The translations under genes and the position numbers were made by a program. The notes beneath the pieces are model-generated. The model was not told where the DNA came from and ran no database searches. It saw only the letters and a program-made list of their open reading frames with translations. From positions 10,199-74,198 of the forward strand of contig JBOEFW010000042.1 in NCBI GenBank assembly GCA_050633105.1: a stretch of 64,000 bases of DNA, written 5' to 3'. This stretch comes from Aureispira sp050633105. GTDB lineage: Bacteria; Bacteroidota; Bacteroidia; Chitinophagales; Saprospiraceae. Every line of letters starts with the position of its first letter. Position 1 is the first letter of the stretch. This document shows, piece by piece, positions 51,448 to 58,564 of this stretch.

Positions 51448-52101
51448 CTAAAACCTAACTTCACAGTTGGGCAAGCTCTGTTGGATTCTATCTTGTTCTT
51501 CGTCAGAAACAATATTATAATCATCATCCATATTGTCTTCTATATCCAAATGAACTAAACTGGTCATTTTGTGGATTGTAGCAGGCAATTTAAGTAGTGG
51601 ATTACGGGTTAGATAAAGTTCTTCAAGAGCTTTCAAATCACCAATACTATCAGGTAATTTGTTGATTTTATTATCACTCAGATAGAGTGCCTCTAAGCTT
51701 TGTAAGGCTCCTATTTGTTCATTTAATTGAATAAGATTATTATAAGTTAATGCTAAGGATCTTACATTCTTTAGAGTCGCTATACTATCAGGAAGGCTAG
51801 ATAATTTATTATTAGACAGGTTAATAGTAATAAGCCCTCTCATTAGATAAAAGATATTTTCTGGTAATTTTTCCAGCTTTTTATCCGTTATATCTAAGTA
51901 TTCAACAACTACGATATAATGGATCATCTCTTCTACGGAAGCTTCTTCATCTACTCCACGTCCAAATTGTTGTAACCATTGGTTTAACTCCAAATAGGGT
52001 TGTATGATTGTATCTAAAACGCCTTGTTCTTTTGCCAAAGAAAGTGCTTTTTCGATATTGGCTTCTATTCCTGATTCCAACAATGTTTTTAGTTCATTCA
52101 T
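51448..52101 (-). CDS. cytoplasmic leucine-rich-repeat protein inside the paa operon
   Basis: 217 residues without signal peptide. A helical N-terminal part (1-75) is followed by about five 23-residue LRRs of the bacterial 'LxxLxLxxNxLxxLPxxIxxLxx' type (e.g. LEALYLSDNKINKLPDSIGD). It ends with a cap, SDEEQDRIQQSLPNCEVRF, whose pattern (EE..I...LP.C.I/V) recurs in the large LRR protein at 56035-57405. It lies between paaB (16 bp upstream) and paaC (37 bp downstream), a position not known for standard paa operons. It could be a scaffold or an unrelated insertion. Confidence 0.88.
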   Translation of the reverse strand: MNELKTLLESGIEANIEKALSLAKEQGVLDTIIQPYLELNQWLQQFGRGVDEEASVEEMIHYIVVVEYLDITDKKLEKLPENIFYLMRGLITINLSNNKLSSLPDSIATLKNVRSLALTYNNLIQLNEQIGALQSLEALYLSDNKINKLPDSIGDLKALEELYLTRNPLLKLPATIHKMTSLVHLDIEDNMDDDYNIVSDEEQDRIQQSLPNCEVRF

Positions 52102-52117
52102 CGCCTATCTTGTTTAT

Positions 52118-52402
52118 TTACATGTGCCCAATCTCATCTGGAATATCATAGAAAGTCGGATGACGATAAGGTTTTGTTTTTGCGGCCTCAAACATGTCTC
52201 CTTCCTCTGGTGCAGAAGCTGTAATATGCTTGGATTCTACGACCCAAATACTTACCCCCTCTTGACGACGGGTGTAAACATCTCGTGCGTTTTCAATCGC
52301 CATTGCTTCATCTGTCGCATGTAAACTTCCTGCGTGTTTGTGATGCAATCCAGCTTTACTTCTTATAAAAACTTCCCAAAGTGGCCAGCCTTTTTTAGAC
52401 AT
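52118..52402 (-). CDS. paaB: phenylacetyl-CoA epoxidase subunit PaaB
   Basis: 94 residues, standard length. The family block is WPLWEVFIRSKAGLHHKHAG, then ATDEAMAIENARDVYTRR and SIWVVESKHITAS. PaaB bridges the PaaAC pairs in the complex. It starts about 50 bp after the end of the TPR gene continuation, and the LRR gene follows after 16 bp. Confidence 0.96.
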   Translation of the reverse strand: MSKKGWPLWEVFIRSKAGLHHKHAGSLHATDEAMAIENARDVYTRRQEGVSIWVVESKHITASAPEEGDMFEAAKTKPYRHPTFYDIPDEIGHM

Positions 52403-52454
52403 AACAATATGTTTTTAGTTATTTTATTATAATTGTTTAAAACAAAAATCGCAG

Positions 52455-52709
52455 CTATGCTAGCTGATCGACCAATCCTTTTATCTGCTCTTTTACTTCT
52501 TTTGCTATTTTTTCTTCTTGCAAGATTCGATAGCCTATTTTTAAAGCTTGTTCTTCATTCCCAAGTGCATGGTAACAGGTAAACAAATGTATCCAATGTT
52601 TATTGTTATTAGGTGCGTTCGCTCCATAACTATCAAAAGCAATAATAGCAGTGGCATAATCTTTTAAGCCTTCTAAGCTAATCCCTTTTTGATAAGTTAC
52701 ATCTATTAC
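52455..52709 (-). pseudogene. in-frame continuation of the TPR gene after an internal TGA
   Basis: After the TGA at 52712-52710 the same frame stays open for 84 codons to a TAG at 52457-52455. The continuation reads as a further TPR-like pair of helices: GISLEGLKDYATAIIAFD, then HWIHLFTCYHALGNEEQALK and IAKEVKEQIKGLVDQL. No ATG/GTG/TTG suited to independent initiation stands at its beginning. This looks like the natural C-terminus of the upstream gene, cut off by one nonsense change or a sequencing error. Confidence 0.7.
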
Positions 52710-53693
52710 TCAATAGTCTTTCTCAATTAAATCATTAGCGATCTCCAATGCTTCTGAAAAATAGCCATATTCATTCATCGCCTTCAACTGATCCTCTAAG
52801 ATATAGTTTTTATTTCCGACCTGCTTATAAGCCCATTCATACTCGGCTAAACAAGCCGCTTTATTCTCTTCTTCTTGATACAAAGCAGCAACAAAGTAGT
52901 ATGCGCTTTCTTGCGTTGGTCGAATCTCTTGGGCAATTTTAGCAGTAGCTCTAGCCTTATCATAATCTCCTAACTTATGATAGGTTTCTGCAAAATCTAG
53001 ATACATGTAATACCTCTTATGGATATCTTTTTCAGGAATTTGTTCTATTTTTTCTTGAAAAAAGGCAATGGCTCGGTCATATTGCCCTGTACTAACATAA
53101 ACAGAGAATCTATTCTTTATTACGGTTGCTTCTTCTTTATAAGGATGTTTCTTTTTATCTCGATAATCTAGTACATAGTAACTACGAACTGCTTTTGTTA
53201 CTTTAGGGTTATCGACTAAAGGTTCCAAAGATTTTAAGACTTCATAGTAAGTTCCCCCATATTCATCATCAATATTCTTGTTTTGTTTCTTGGTGTTTTT
53301 GATAAGAGCCGTTCCCATATCTATCACCAATGCTTCTTCCCAATGGTATATAGCCGCGCCTATTTCTATCAAAGACATGCATTTGCTCATGTAGTACTCT
53401 GGATAAACAAAGCCCTTCATAGCCTCTACAATTTCCTTTTGAAGAAGGATAGATTTAGCAGGGTAAGCCTTCAAACAAGACTCTAAAATATTAAAAAGCA
53501 TGACGTCTAGCCCCTCAGAAATATTTAATCTTGTCTTGATATAATTTAACAGAGCATTTATTGCTGTTGGACGCCATTTCAAATAATCCTTTTTATAGAT
53601 TTTTACTTCTGCTAAATCCGCCAACAATTGATCTATTTCTGCTTCTGTAAGTCCTTTCTCTTGAAGTTTCCCCTCTATTGATTTTCCTCTCAT
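52710..53693 (-). CDS. TPR-type helical repeat protein inside the paa operon (C-terminally truncated)
   Basis: 327 residues up to an in-frame TGA; about 411 if read through. The N-terminal 200 residues are helical without clear motifs (LTEAEIDQLLADLAEVKIY). From about 205 on, TPR-like helix pairs occur: YYMYLDFAETYHKLGDYDKA and SAYYFVAALYQEEENKAACL. The ATG abuts the paaA stop (TAA then ATG), so it is translationally coupled to paaA. TPR proteins are not part of the described PaaABCDE complex. Together with the interleaved LRR gene it makes this operon unusual. The truncation may or may not inactivate it. Confidence 0.78.
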   Translation of the reverse strand: MRGKSIEGKLQEKGLTEAEIDQLLADLAEVKIYKKDYLKWRPTAINALLNYIKTRLNISEGLDVMLFNILESCLKAYPAKSILLQKEIVEAMKGFVYPEYYMSKCMSLIEIGAAIYHWEEALVIDMGTALIKNTKKQNKNIDDEYGGTYYEVLKSLEPLVDNPKVTKAVRSYYVLDYRDKKKHPYKEEATVIKNRFSVYVSTGQYDRAIAFFQEKIEQIPEKDIHKRYYMYLDFAETYHKLGDYDKARATAKIAQEIRPTQESAYYFVAALYQEEENKAACLAEYEWAYKQVGNKNYILEDQLKAMNEYGYFSEALEIANDLIEKDY

Positions 53694-54641
53694 TTAGTTC
53701 GTTGCTCTTTTTGCGGCACGCTTTTCAGCATGCGCCATTGCTGCTTCACGAACCCATTCGCCTTCATTGTACGCTTTGTTTCGTGCTTTTAGACGTTGCG
53801 CATTGCAAGCTCCGCCTCCTTTTACAACTTGCCAGAATTCCTCCCAGTCAATTTCACCATAATCGTAGTGTCCACGCTCTTCGTTCCATTTCAAATCTTT
53901 ATCTGGAAAAGTCAAGCCTAAGAATTCTGCTTGTGGCACTGTTGCATCAACAAAAGCTTGGCGTAATTCATCATTGGACTTCCGTTTAATTTTCCAAGCC
54001 ATTGATTGAGCAGAGTGGGTAGATTCAGCATCACTAGGACCAAACATCATCAAGGAAGGCCACCACCAGCGGTTAAGCGCATCTTGTGCCATTGCTTTTT
54101 GTTCTGGTGTTCCTTGTGCCAATTTCATGGTCATTTCATAACCTTGACGTTGGTGAAAGCTCTCTTCTTTACAAATACGAACCATCGCGCGCGCATAAGG
54201 CCCATAGGAAGCGCGGGTCAACATTACTTGATTCATAATCGCGGCACCATCAACCAACCAGCCCACAGCTCCAATATCAGCCCAAGTTAAGGTAGGGTAA
54301 TTAAAAATACTAGAGTATTTTGCCTTTCCTGAATTCAAATCTTTAAACATTTGATCTCTAGAAATACCCAATGTTTCAGCAGCACTATATAAGTATAATC
54401 CATGCCCTGCTTCATCTTGTACTTTGGCTAACAAACCAATTTTTCTGCGCAGAGTAGGCGCACGTGTAATCCAGTTTCCTTCGGGTAGCATTCCCACGAT
54501 TTCGGAGTGGGCGTGTTGAGAAATTTGACGAATTAAGGTTTTGCGATATTTTTCGGGCATCCAATCTTTGGGCTCAATTTTGATTTCAGCATCAACTTTC
54601 GCCTGGAATTTGGACTCCAAATTTTCTATTGTATTTTCCAT
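53694..54641 (-). CDS. paaA: phenylacetyl-CoA epoxidase catalytic subunit PaaA
   Basis: 315 residues from ATG 54641; an upstream TTG (54695) would add 18 residues with no match. The core is highly conserved: PKDWMPEKYRKTLIRQISQH, then MLPEGNWITRAPTLRRK. Di-iron ligands lie in KVQDEAGHGLYLYSAAE (ExxH type) and KEESFHQRQGYEM. NRWWWPSLMMFGPSD is typical of the family. PaaA uses O2 to form the ring 1,2-epoxide of phenylacetyl-CoA. It is the first gene of the operon, with a promoter and palindrome upstream (54748-54807). Confidence 0.97.
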   Translation of the reverse strand: MENTIENLESKFQAKVDAEIKIEPKDWMPEKYRKTLIRQISQHAHSEIVGMLPEGNWITRAPTLRRKIGLLAKVQDEAGHGLYLYSAAETLGISRDQMFKDLNSGKAKYSSIFNYPTLTWADIGAVGWLVDGAAIMNQVMLTRASYGPYARAMVRICKEESFHQRQGYEMTMKLAQGTPEQKAMAQDALNRWWWPSLMMFGPSDAESTHSAQSMAWKIKRKSNDELRQAFVDATVPQAEFLGLTFPDKDLKWNEERGHYDYGEIDWEEFWQVVKGGGACNAQRLKARNKAYNEGEWVREAAMAHAEKRAAKRATN

Positions 54642-54747
54642 AACATCTTTGTTTTGCAGCCTGTCTTTTAAAATATATTGCAAGGATTCGTTCAAGCTCT
54701 ATCACCTGATTAACTGTATTTTAGTGTAGTTGTTCTCTTGCATTTTA

Positions 54748-54761
54748 CTAACAACTGTTCG
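54748..54761. promoter_or_regulatory. palindromic operator candidate upstream of paaA
   Basis: CTAACAACTGTTCG. Twelve of 14 bases agree with the perfect palindrome CGAACA-AC-TGTTCG found before the 2-oxoacid dehydrogenase gene at 60707-60720. It lies directly downstream of the paaA promoter candidate, a typical repressor position. TetR-type PaaR repressors act on paa operons in other bacteria. Confidence 0.6.
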
Positions 54762-54778
54762 TACGTTTTTATTACTAC

Positions 54779-54807
54779 CAAAAAGTACTATTTTTCGTTT
54801 TAACAAA
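54779..54807 (-). promoter_or_regulatory. candidate promoter of the paaA operon
   Basis: On the minus strand TTTG (54807-54804) and TACTTTTTG (54787-54779) resemble the -33/-7 consensus, with one extra T in the -7 box and a 16-base spacer. Transcription would start just before the palindrome at 54761-54748. Confidence 0.5.
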
Positions 54808-54858
54808 AGACAATTTAAGCTTTTTTTGACAATTGTTCTACACTATTTGGCTTGATCA

Positions 54859-55941
54859 TTAGACTTGATCAAAATCTACCACTACTTTTTCTGTTGTTGG
54901 AAAAGCTTGACAAGTAAGAATAAAGCCTGCATCTACTTCTTCTTGTTCTAAAGCATAATTCACCTCCATTTCCACACTTCCCTCCACCAATTTGGCACGG
55001 CAAGTACAACAAACGCCTCCTTTACAAGCAAAAGGTAAATCTGCTCCTTGTTTGAGTGCTGCATCTAGGAGGTTATCACTATCAAAGGGCAAATCAAATT
55101 GAAACGCTTTACCATCTAATTTAATAGTTACATCGGTCACTTTCCCTTTGTCTTCTTCCCTTGTTTCTCGTTGACGGTCTTGCCCTAGCTTACCTAAAGG
55201 CGATGTAAACAACTCAAAATGGATCTTTTCTTCCTCCAGCCCTTGTTCTAATAAGGTATCTCGAACAGCAAAAATCATAGATTCTGGTCCACAAGAAAAG
55301 CATTCATCTATATCTTTGACATCCAATAAACGTGTAAAAATATCGCCACATTTTTCGCGGTCAATACGTCCATTCATCAATGGCGCGTCTAGCATTTCTC
55401 GACTCAAAAAATAGTGCACTGTCAACCGACTCATGTACACATTTTTGAGGGCTTCAATTTCTTCTTTAAAAATAATGGAACCTGTATTCTTATTCCCATA
55501 CAATAAAGTAAAACGACTCTCTGGTTCTGTTTCTAAAACAGCCTTTAGAATAGATAAAATGGGTGTAATACCACTTCCTGCAGCTACCCCCACATAGTGT
55601 TTTTCTTGAGTAGCATCCAATGCTGTATAGAACTTTCCTGTGGGAGTCATTACCTCCAACTGGTCGCCTTTTTTTAGTTGCTCATTGGCAAACGTAGAAA
55701 ACTTCCCATTAGGAACCTGTTTGATCGCTACGCGCAATTCTTCCCCATTAGGAGAACTACAGATCGAGTAAGAACGACGAACCTCTTCCCCTTCGATGTT
55801 TGCTTTGAGCGTCAGGTACTGTCCCTGTATAAATTGGTATTGCTCTTCTAAAGCTGTTGGTACATCAAAAGCAATAGAGCAACAATCGTTGGTTTCTTCG
55901 TTAACGTCTGCTATCGTTAAGGTGTGAAAGGTTGGTTTCAT
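54859..55941 (-). CDS. paaE: phenylacetyl-CoA epoxidase reductase subunit PaaE
   Basis: 360 residues. It passes electrons from NADPH to the PaaA di-iron centre. The FAD domain has RRSYSICSSPNGEELRVAIK, the NAD(P) domain YVGVAAGSGITPILSIL and CFSCGPESMI. The C-terminal plant-type [2Fe-2S] domain has CKGGVCCTCRAKL and a final Cys in ILTCQAFP. All cofactor motifs are intact. It ends 52 bp before the paaA promoter candidate, so paaE has a separate upstream unit, possibly together with the large LRR gene (93 bp upstream). Confidence 0.95.
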   Translation of the reverse strand: MKPTFHTLTIADVNEETNDCCSIAFDVPTALEEQYQFIQGQYLTLKANIEGEEVRRSYSICSSPNGEELRVAIKQVPNGKFSTFANEQLKKGDQLEVMTPTGKFYTALDATQEKHYVGVAAGSGITPILSILKAVLETEPESRFTLLYGNKNTGSIIFKEEIEALKNVYMSRLTVHYFLSREMLDAPLMNGRIDREKCGDIFTRLLDVKDIDECFSCGPESMIFAVRDTLLEQGLEEEKIHFELFTSPLGKLGQDRQRETREEDKGKVTDVTIKLDGKAFQFDLPFDSDNLLDAALKQGADLPFACKGGVCCTCRAKLVEGSVEMEVNYALEQEEVDAGFILTCQAFPTTEKVVVDFDQV

Positions 55942-56034
55942 TTTTCTATTTATTTCTTTTTCAGTATAAATTTCTTTTAAAATAAGAGATTGGCTTTATA
56001 TTATAGATATTTCTTTAACTTCCAATCCATTAGA

Positions 56035-57405
56035 TTAATCATAAATCCTGCAACGAGGTAATAATTTTTCTATCTTAGTTTTCTCCTCTGAAGATAGTCT
56101 ATTATCTTCAATATTTATTTCTGTCAACTTCAAAAGCTGGCCAATTTCAACTGGCAAATCTGTTAATTGATTTTCATTAAGGTATAACTTACGTAAGTTA
56201 CTCATATCTCCTATTTCCACAGGCAATTGAGTTAATTTATTACCTTCAAGATCTAGTGTGCTCAAATTAATGAGTTGACTTATTTCCTTAGGAATACTAC
56301 TGAGGTTATTGCCTTCTAAATCTAAACGTTTTAGCGCTGTCAATTGAAAAATTTCAACTGGTATATGATCCAAGTAATTGCCTTCTAAGTCCAAATCCGT
56401 CAAATTAGATAGTTGCGACAAATTAGGTAATCCGCGGAGTTTATTCCAACAAAAATTCAGATCTTCTAATTTTGTAAGCTGTTCAATTTCTTGGGGCAAA
56501 TCAGTTATGCTATTCCCTTGAAAATCTAGACTTTTTAGTTTCTTTAATTGAAATAGTTCAACAGGTAAATTAATCAGCTTATTATTCTGAGCCGAGAAAG
56601 ATTCTAATTTTATTAATTGCCCGATTTCAACGGGCAAATGCTCTAAATTATTATTGCTTATATCTAAGTATACTAGACTAACTAATTGCCCCATTTCTAA
56701 TGGCAATTCGCTAAGTTCATTCATTCTAAGAGAAATATCTTCTAGTTGATTTAATTGCCCAATCTCAGGCGGTAAATACTCTAAGTTATTACTAAGAATA
56801 TCTAAAGACTTTAAACTGGTTAATAGACCAATTTCAACTGGCAAAGTTGTAAGTTCATTAGATTCTAGCCATAATATTTCTAGTTGATGGAGTTGACCAA
56901 TTGATGGAAGTAAACTTGTTAAGCTATTATTACCAATGTCTATTTTTTTTAGATTAGACAATTGACCAATTTCAACTGGCAAAGTTGTTAACTTGTTATT
57001 ATTTATTTCTAGGTATTTTAATTGAGTTAGTTTGCCAATTCCAATTGGCAAATCACTTAAATTATTATAACTAATTTCTAAGTGCTTTAGATTAGGTAAC
57101 TGAAGAATTTCAGCAGGGAGCTTCTTCAATTTATTGGCTCTAATGCTAAGTTTTTCCAATTGAATTAATGCTCCAATTTCTGGAGGTAAGCTTGTTAAAG
57201 CATTCCAAGAAAGGTTCAACTCTTCTAAATTCTTGAATTGTTTAATATCTGCAGACAACTCCGTAAGATACTTGTTAGATAAATCCAACCAATATACTTC
57301 TTTAGGGTTTTCTAATGCTTCCTCCAAGTTGGTGTAACGCACTCTTTCTTGCGCAAATACAGACACTACATAGCATTGTATCAATAATAATATAATTATT
57401 CTCAT
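56035..57405 (-). CDS. exported leucine-rich-repeat protein, about 18 LRRs
   Basis: 456 residues. A signal peptide (RIIILLLIQCYVVSVFAQ) is followed by about 18 consecutive LRRs of 23 residues from residue 37, with consensus LxxLxLxxNxLxxLPxEIGQLxx (e.g. LKYLEINNNKLTTLPVEIGQ); one repeat is 22 long. The C-terminal cap EEKTKIEKLLPRCRIYD matches the cap of the cytoplasmic LRR protein at 51448-52101. No sorting tail is seen, so it is probably periplasmic or anchored through a partner. Repeat copy 3 starts 39 bp upstream of its ATG. Confidence 0.9.
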   Translation of the reverse strand: MRIIILLLIQCYVVSVFAQERVRYTNLEEALENPKEVYWLDLSNKYLTELSADIKQFKNLEELNLSWNALTSLPPEIGALIQLEKLSIRANKLKKLPAEILQLPNLKHLEISYNNLSDLPIGIGKLTQLKYLEINNNKLTTLPVEIGQLSNLKKIDIGNNSLTSLLPSIGQLHQLEILWLESNELTTLPVEIGLLTSLKSLDILSNNLEYLPPEIGQLNQLEDISLRMNELSELPLEMGQLVSLVYLDISNNNLEHLPVEIGQLIKLESFSAQNNKLINLPVELFQLKKLKSLDFQGNSITDLPQEIEQLTKLEDLNFCWNKLRGLPNLSQLSNLTDLDLEGNYLDHIPVEIFQLTALKRLDLEGNNLSSIPKEISQLINLSTLDLEGNKLTQLPVEIGDMSNLRKLYLNENQLTDLPVEIGQLLKLTEINIEDNRLSSEEKTKIEKLLPRCRIYD

Positions 57406-57444
57406 AAAAAATTAGATTTGCGATCATCTAAGAGTATGAAGTTT

Positions 57445-57624
57445 AGAGTTTGTTTAAAATTTNNNNNNNNNNNNNNNNNNNNNNNNNNNNNNNNNNNNNN
57501 NNNNNNNNNNNNNNNNNNNNNNNNNNNNNNNNNNNNNNNNNNNNNNNNNNNNNNNNNNNNNNNNNNNNNNNNNNNNNNNTCATAAAGGCTTGTTTTTCTT
57601 TGATAACAAATTTAAACTGGCTCT
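57445..57624 (+). repeat. dispersed repeat, copy 3 (117 Ns inside)
   Basis: Left end AGAGTTTGTTTAAAATTT, right end ATTTAAACTGGCTCT; bases 57463-57579 are N. The 45 bases at its right side are identical to copy 2. It lies between the universal stress protein gene and the large LRR gene. Confidence 0.8.
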
Positions 57625-57690
57625 TACCTACTCTTTAGACAAATCGCATGATCACTCAAACAACACCAAACAATACACCTATTAATGAAC

Positions 57691-58521
57691 TTACTCATGA
57701 AAAGCTAGTAGAGGCAAGTTGCTTCTACCCACCATACGGTGTACTACACTTCGCCCTCCAAATAATTTATCCCAAAGGCTTTTGTGATGCGTGAGCATTG
57801 CTAGAATATCAATATCATTGACGCGGCAAAAAGTTTGTAATCCTTCTTCCACAGACTCTGCACTAAAACTGGTAAAGGTAACTGGCAAGCCTTTAAAATC
57901 TTTCTCAAAACGCGCTCTAAAACTCTGTTCATCTGGAGCATTATAAGGCGTTCCTACTTTATTAATGTGTACACAATGCACTTTTGCCTGTATAGCTGTT
58001 GCGACAATCGCCAATTGAAATAAGAGTTCCTGATCTTTCTCATCAAAATCAGTAGCATAAGCAATTTCCTCTACAGGACTAAAGATGGCTCCTTCTGGGA
58101 TTGCTATAACAGGACAAGTCGCTTCTTTAATTACTTTTTCTGTGTTCGTTCCCCAAACTTTATCCAGCGCTTTTCCTGAGCCATGTGTTCCCATGATAAT
58201 CAGTTCGGCCTCTACTTCATTCGCAGCAGAAACAATTGTATTTTCTGATCCTGGCTGTACTATATAAGAACGCTGAACAGCATCCGCTGCATCTTTTACA
58301 GGTGGACAAGTAGCGGCTTTTAGATGCTGTAGAACTTCTTCTTCCTTGGCATTATAAATCGCCTGAATCTGTTCCATTGGATAGGTGGACTCCACATAAG
58401 GCGGCCAATACAGGTGTAGAACAATCAATTCAGCTCCTATATGCTTGGCCATTTCATAAGCATAATAATACCCCCAACTAGAGGCAATTGAAAAATCAAC
58501 AGGAACAATTATTTTTTTCAT
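57691..58521 (-). CDS. tandem universal stress protein (two UspA domains)
   Basis: 276 residues with two UspA domains. The first (1-140) opens KKIIVPVDFSIASSWGYYYA and has the nucleotide motif GTHGSGKALDKVWGTNTEKV with the family Gly pattern. The second (about 145-276) begins EEIAYATDFDEKDQELLFQL and ends with SVVHRMVGRSNLPLLAF, where the ATP motif is degenerate. Such tandem proteins are stress-responsive and common in Bacteroidota. It lies 43 bp after the E1 gene on the same strand, so it may share that transcript. Confidence 0.92.
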   Translation of the reverse strand: MKKIIVPVDFSIASSWGYYYAYEMAKHIGAELIVLHLYWPPYVESTYPMEQIQAIYNAKEEEVLQHLKAATCPPVKDAADAVQRSYIVQPGSENTIVSAANEVEAELIIMGTHGSGKALDKVWGTNTEKVIKEATCPVIAIPEGAIFSPVEEIAYATDFDEKDQELLFQLAIVATAIQAKVHCVHINKVGTPYNAPDEQSFRARFEKDFKGLPVTFTSFSAESVEEGLQTFCRVNDIDILAMLTHHKSLWDKLFGGRSVVHRMVGRSNLPLLAFHE

Positions 58522-58564
58522 AGCATTCTTATTAGTACTTAAAGTAATGGTTTATGCTAATAAA

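Noticed and set aside
52710..53693. TGA as selenocysteine codon
   Set aside because: No SECIS-like hairpin was recognised after it, and TPR proteins are not selenoproteins.
57450..57638. Reading frame across the N gap in repeat copy 3
   Set aside because: Mostly N and within an intergenic repeat.
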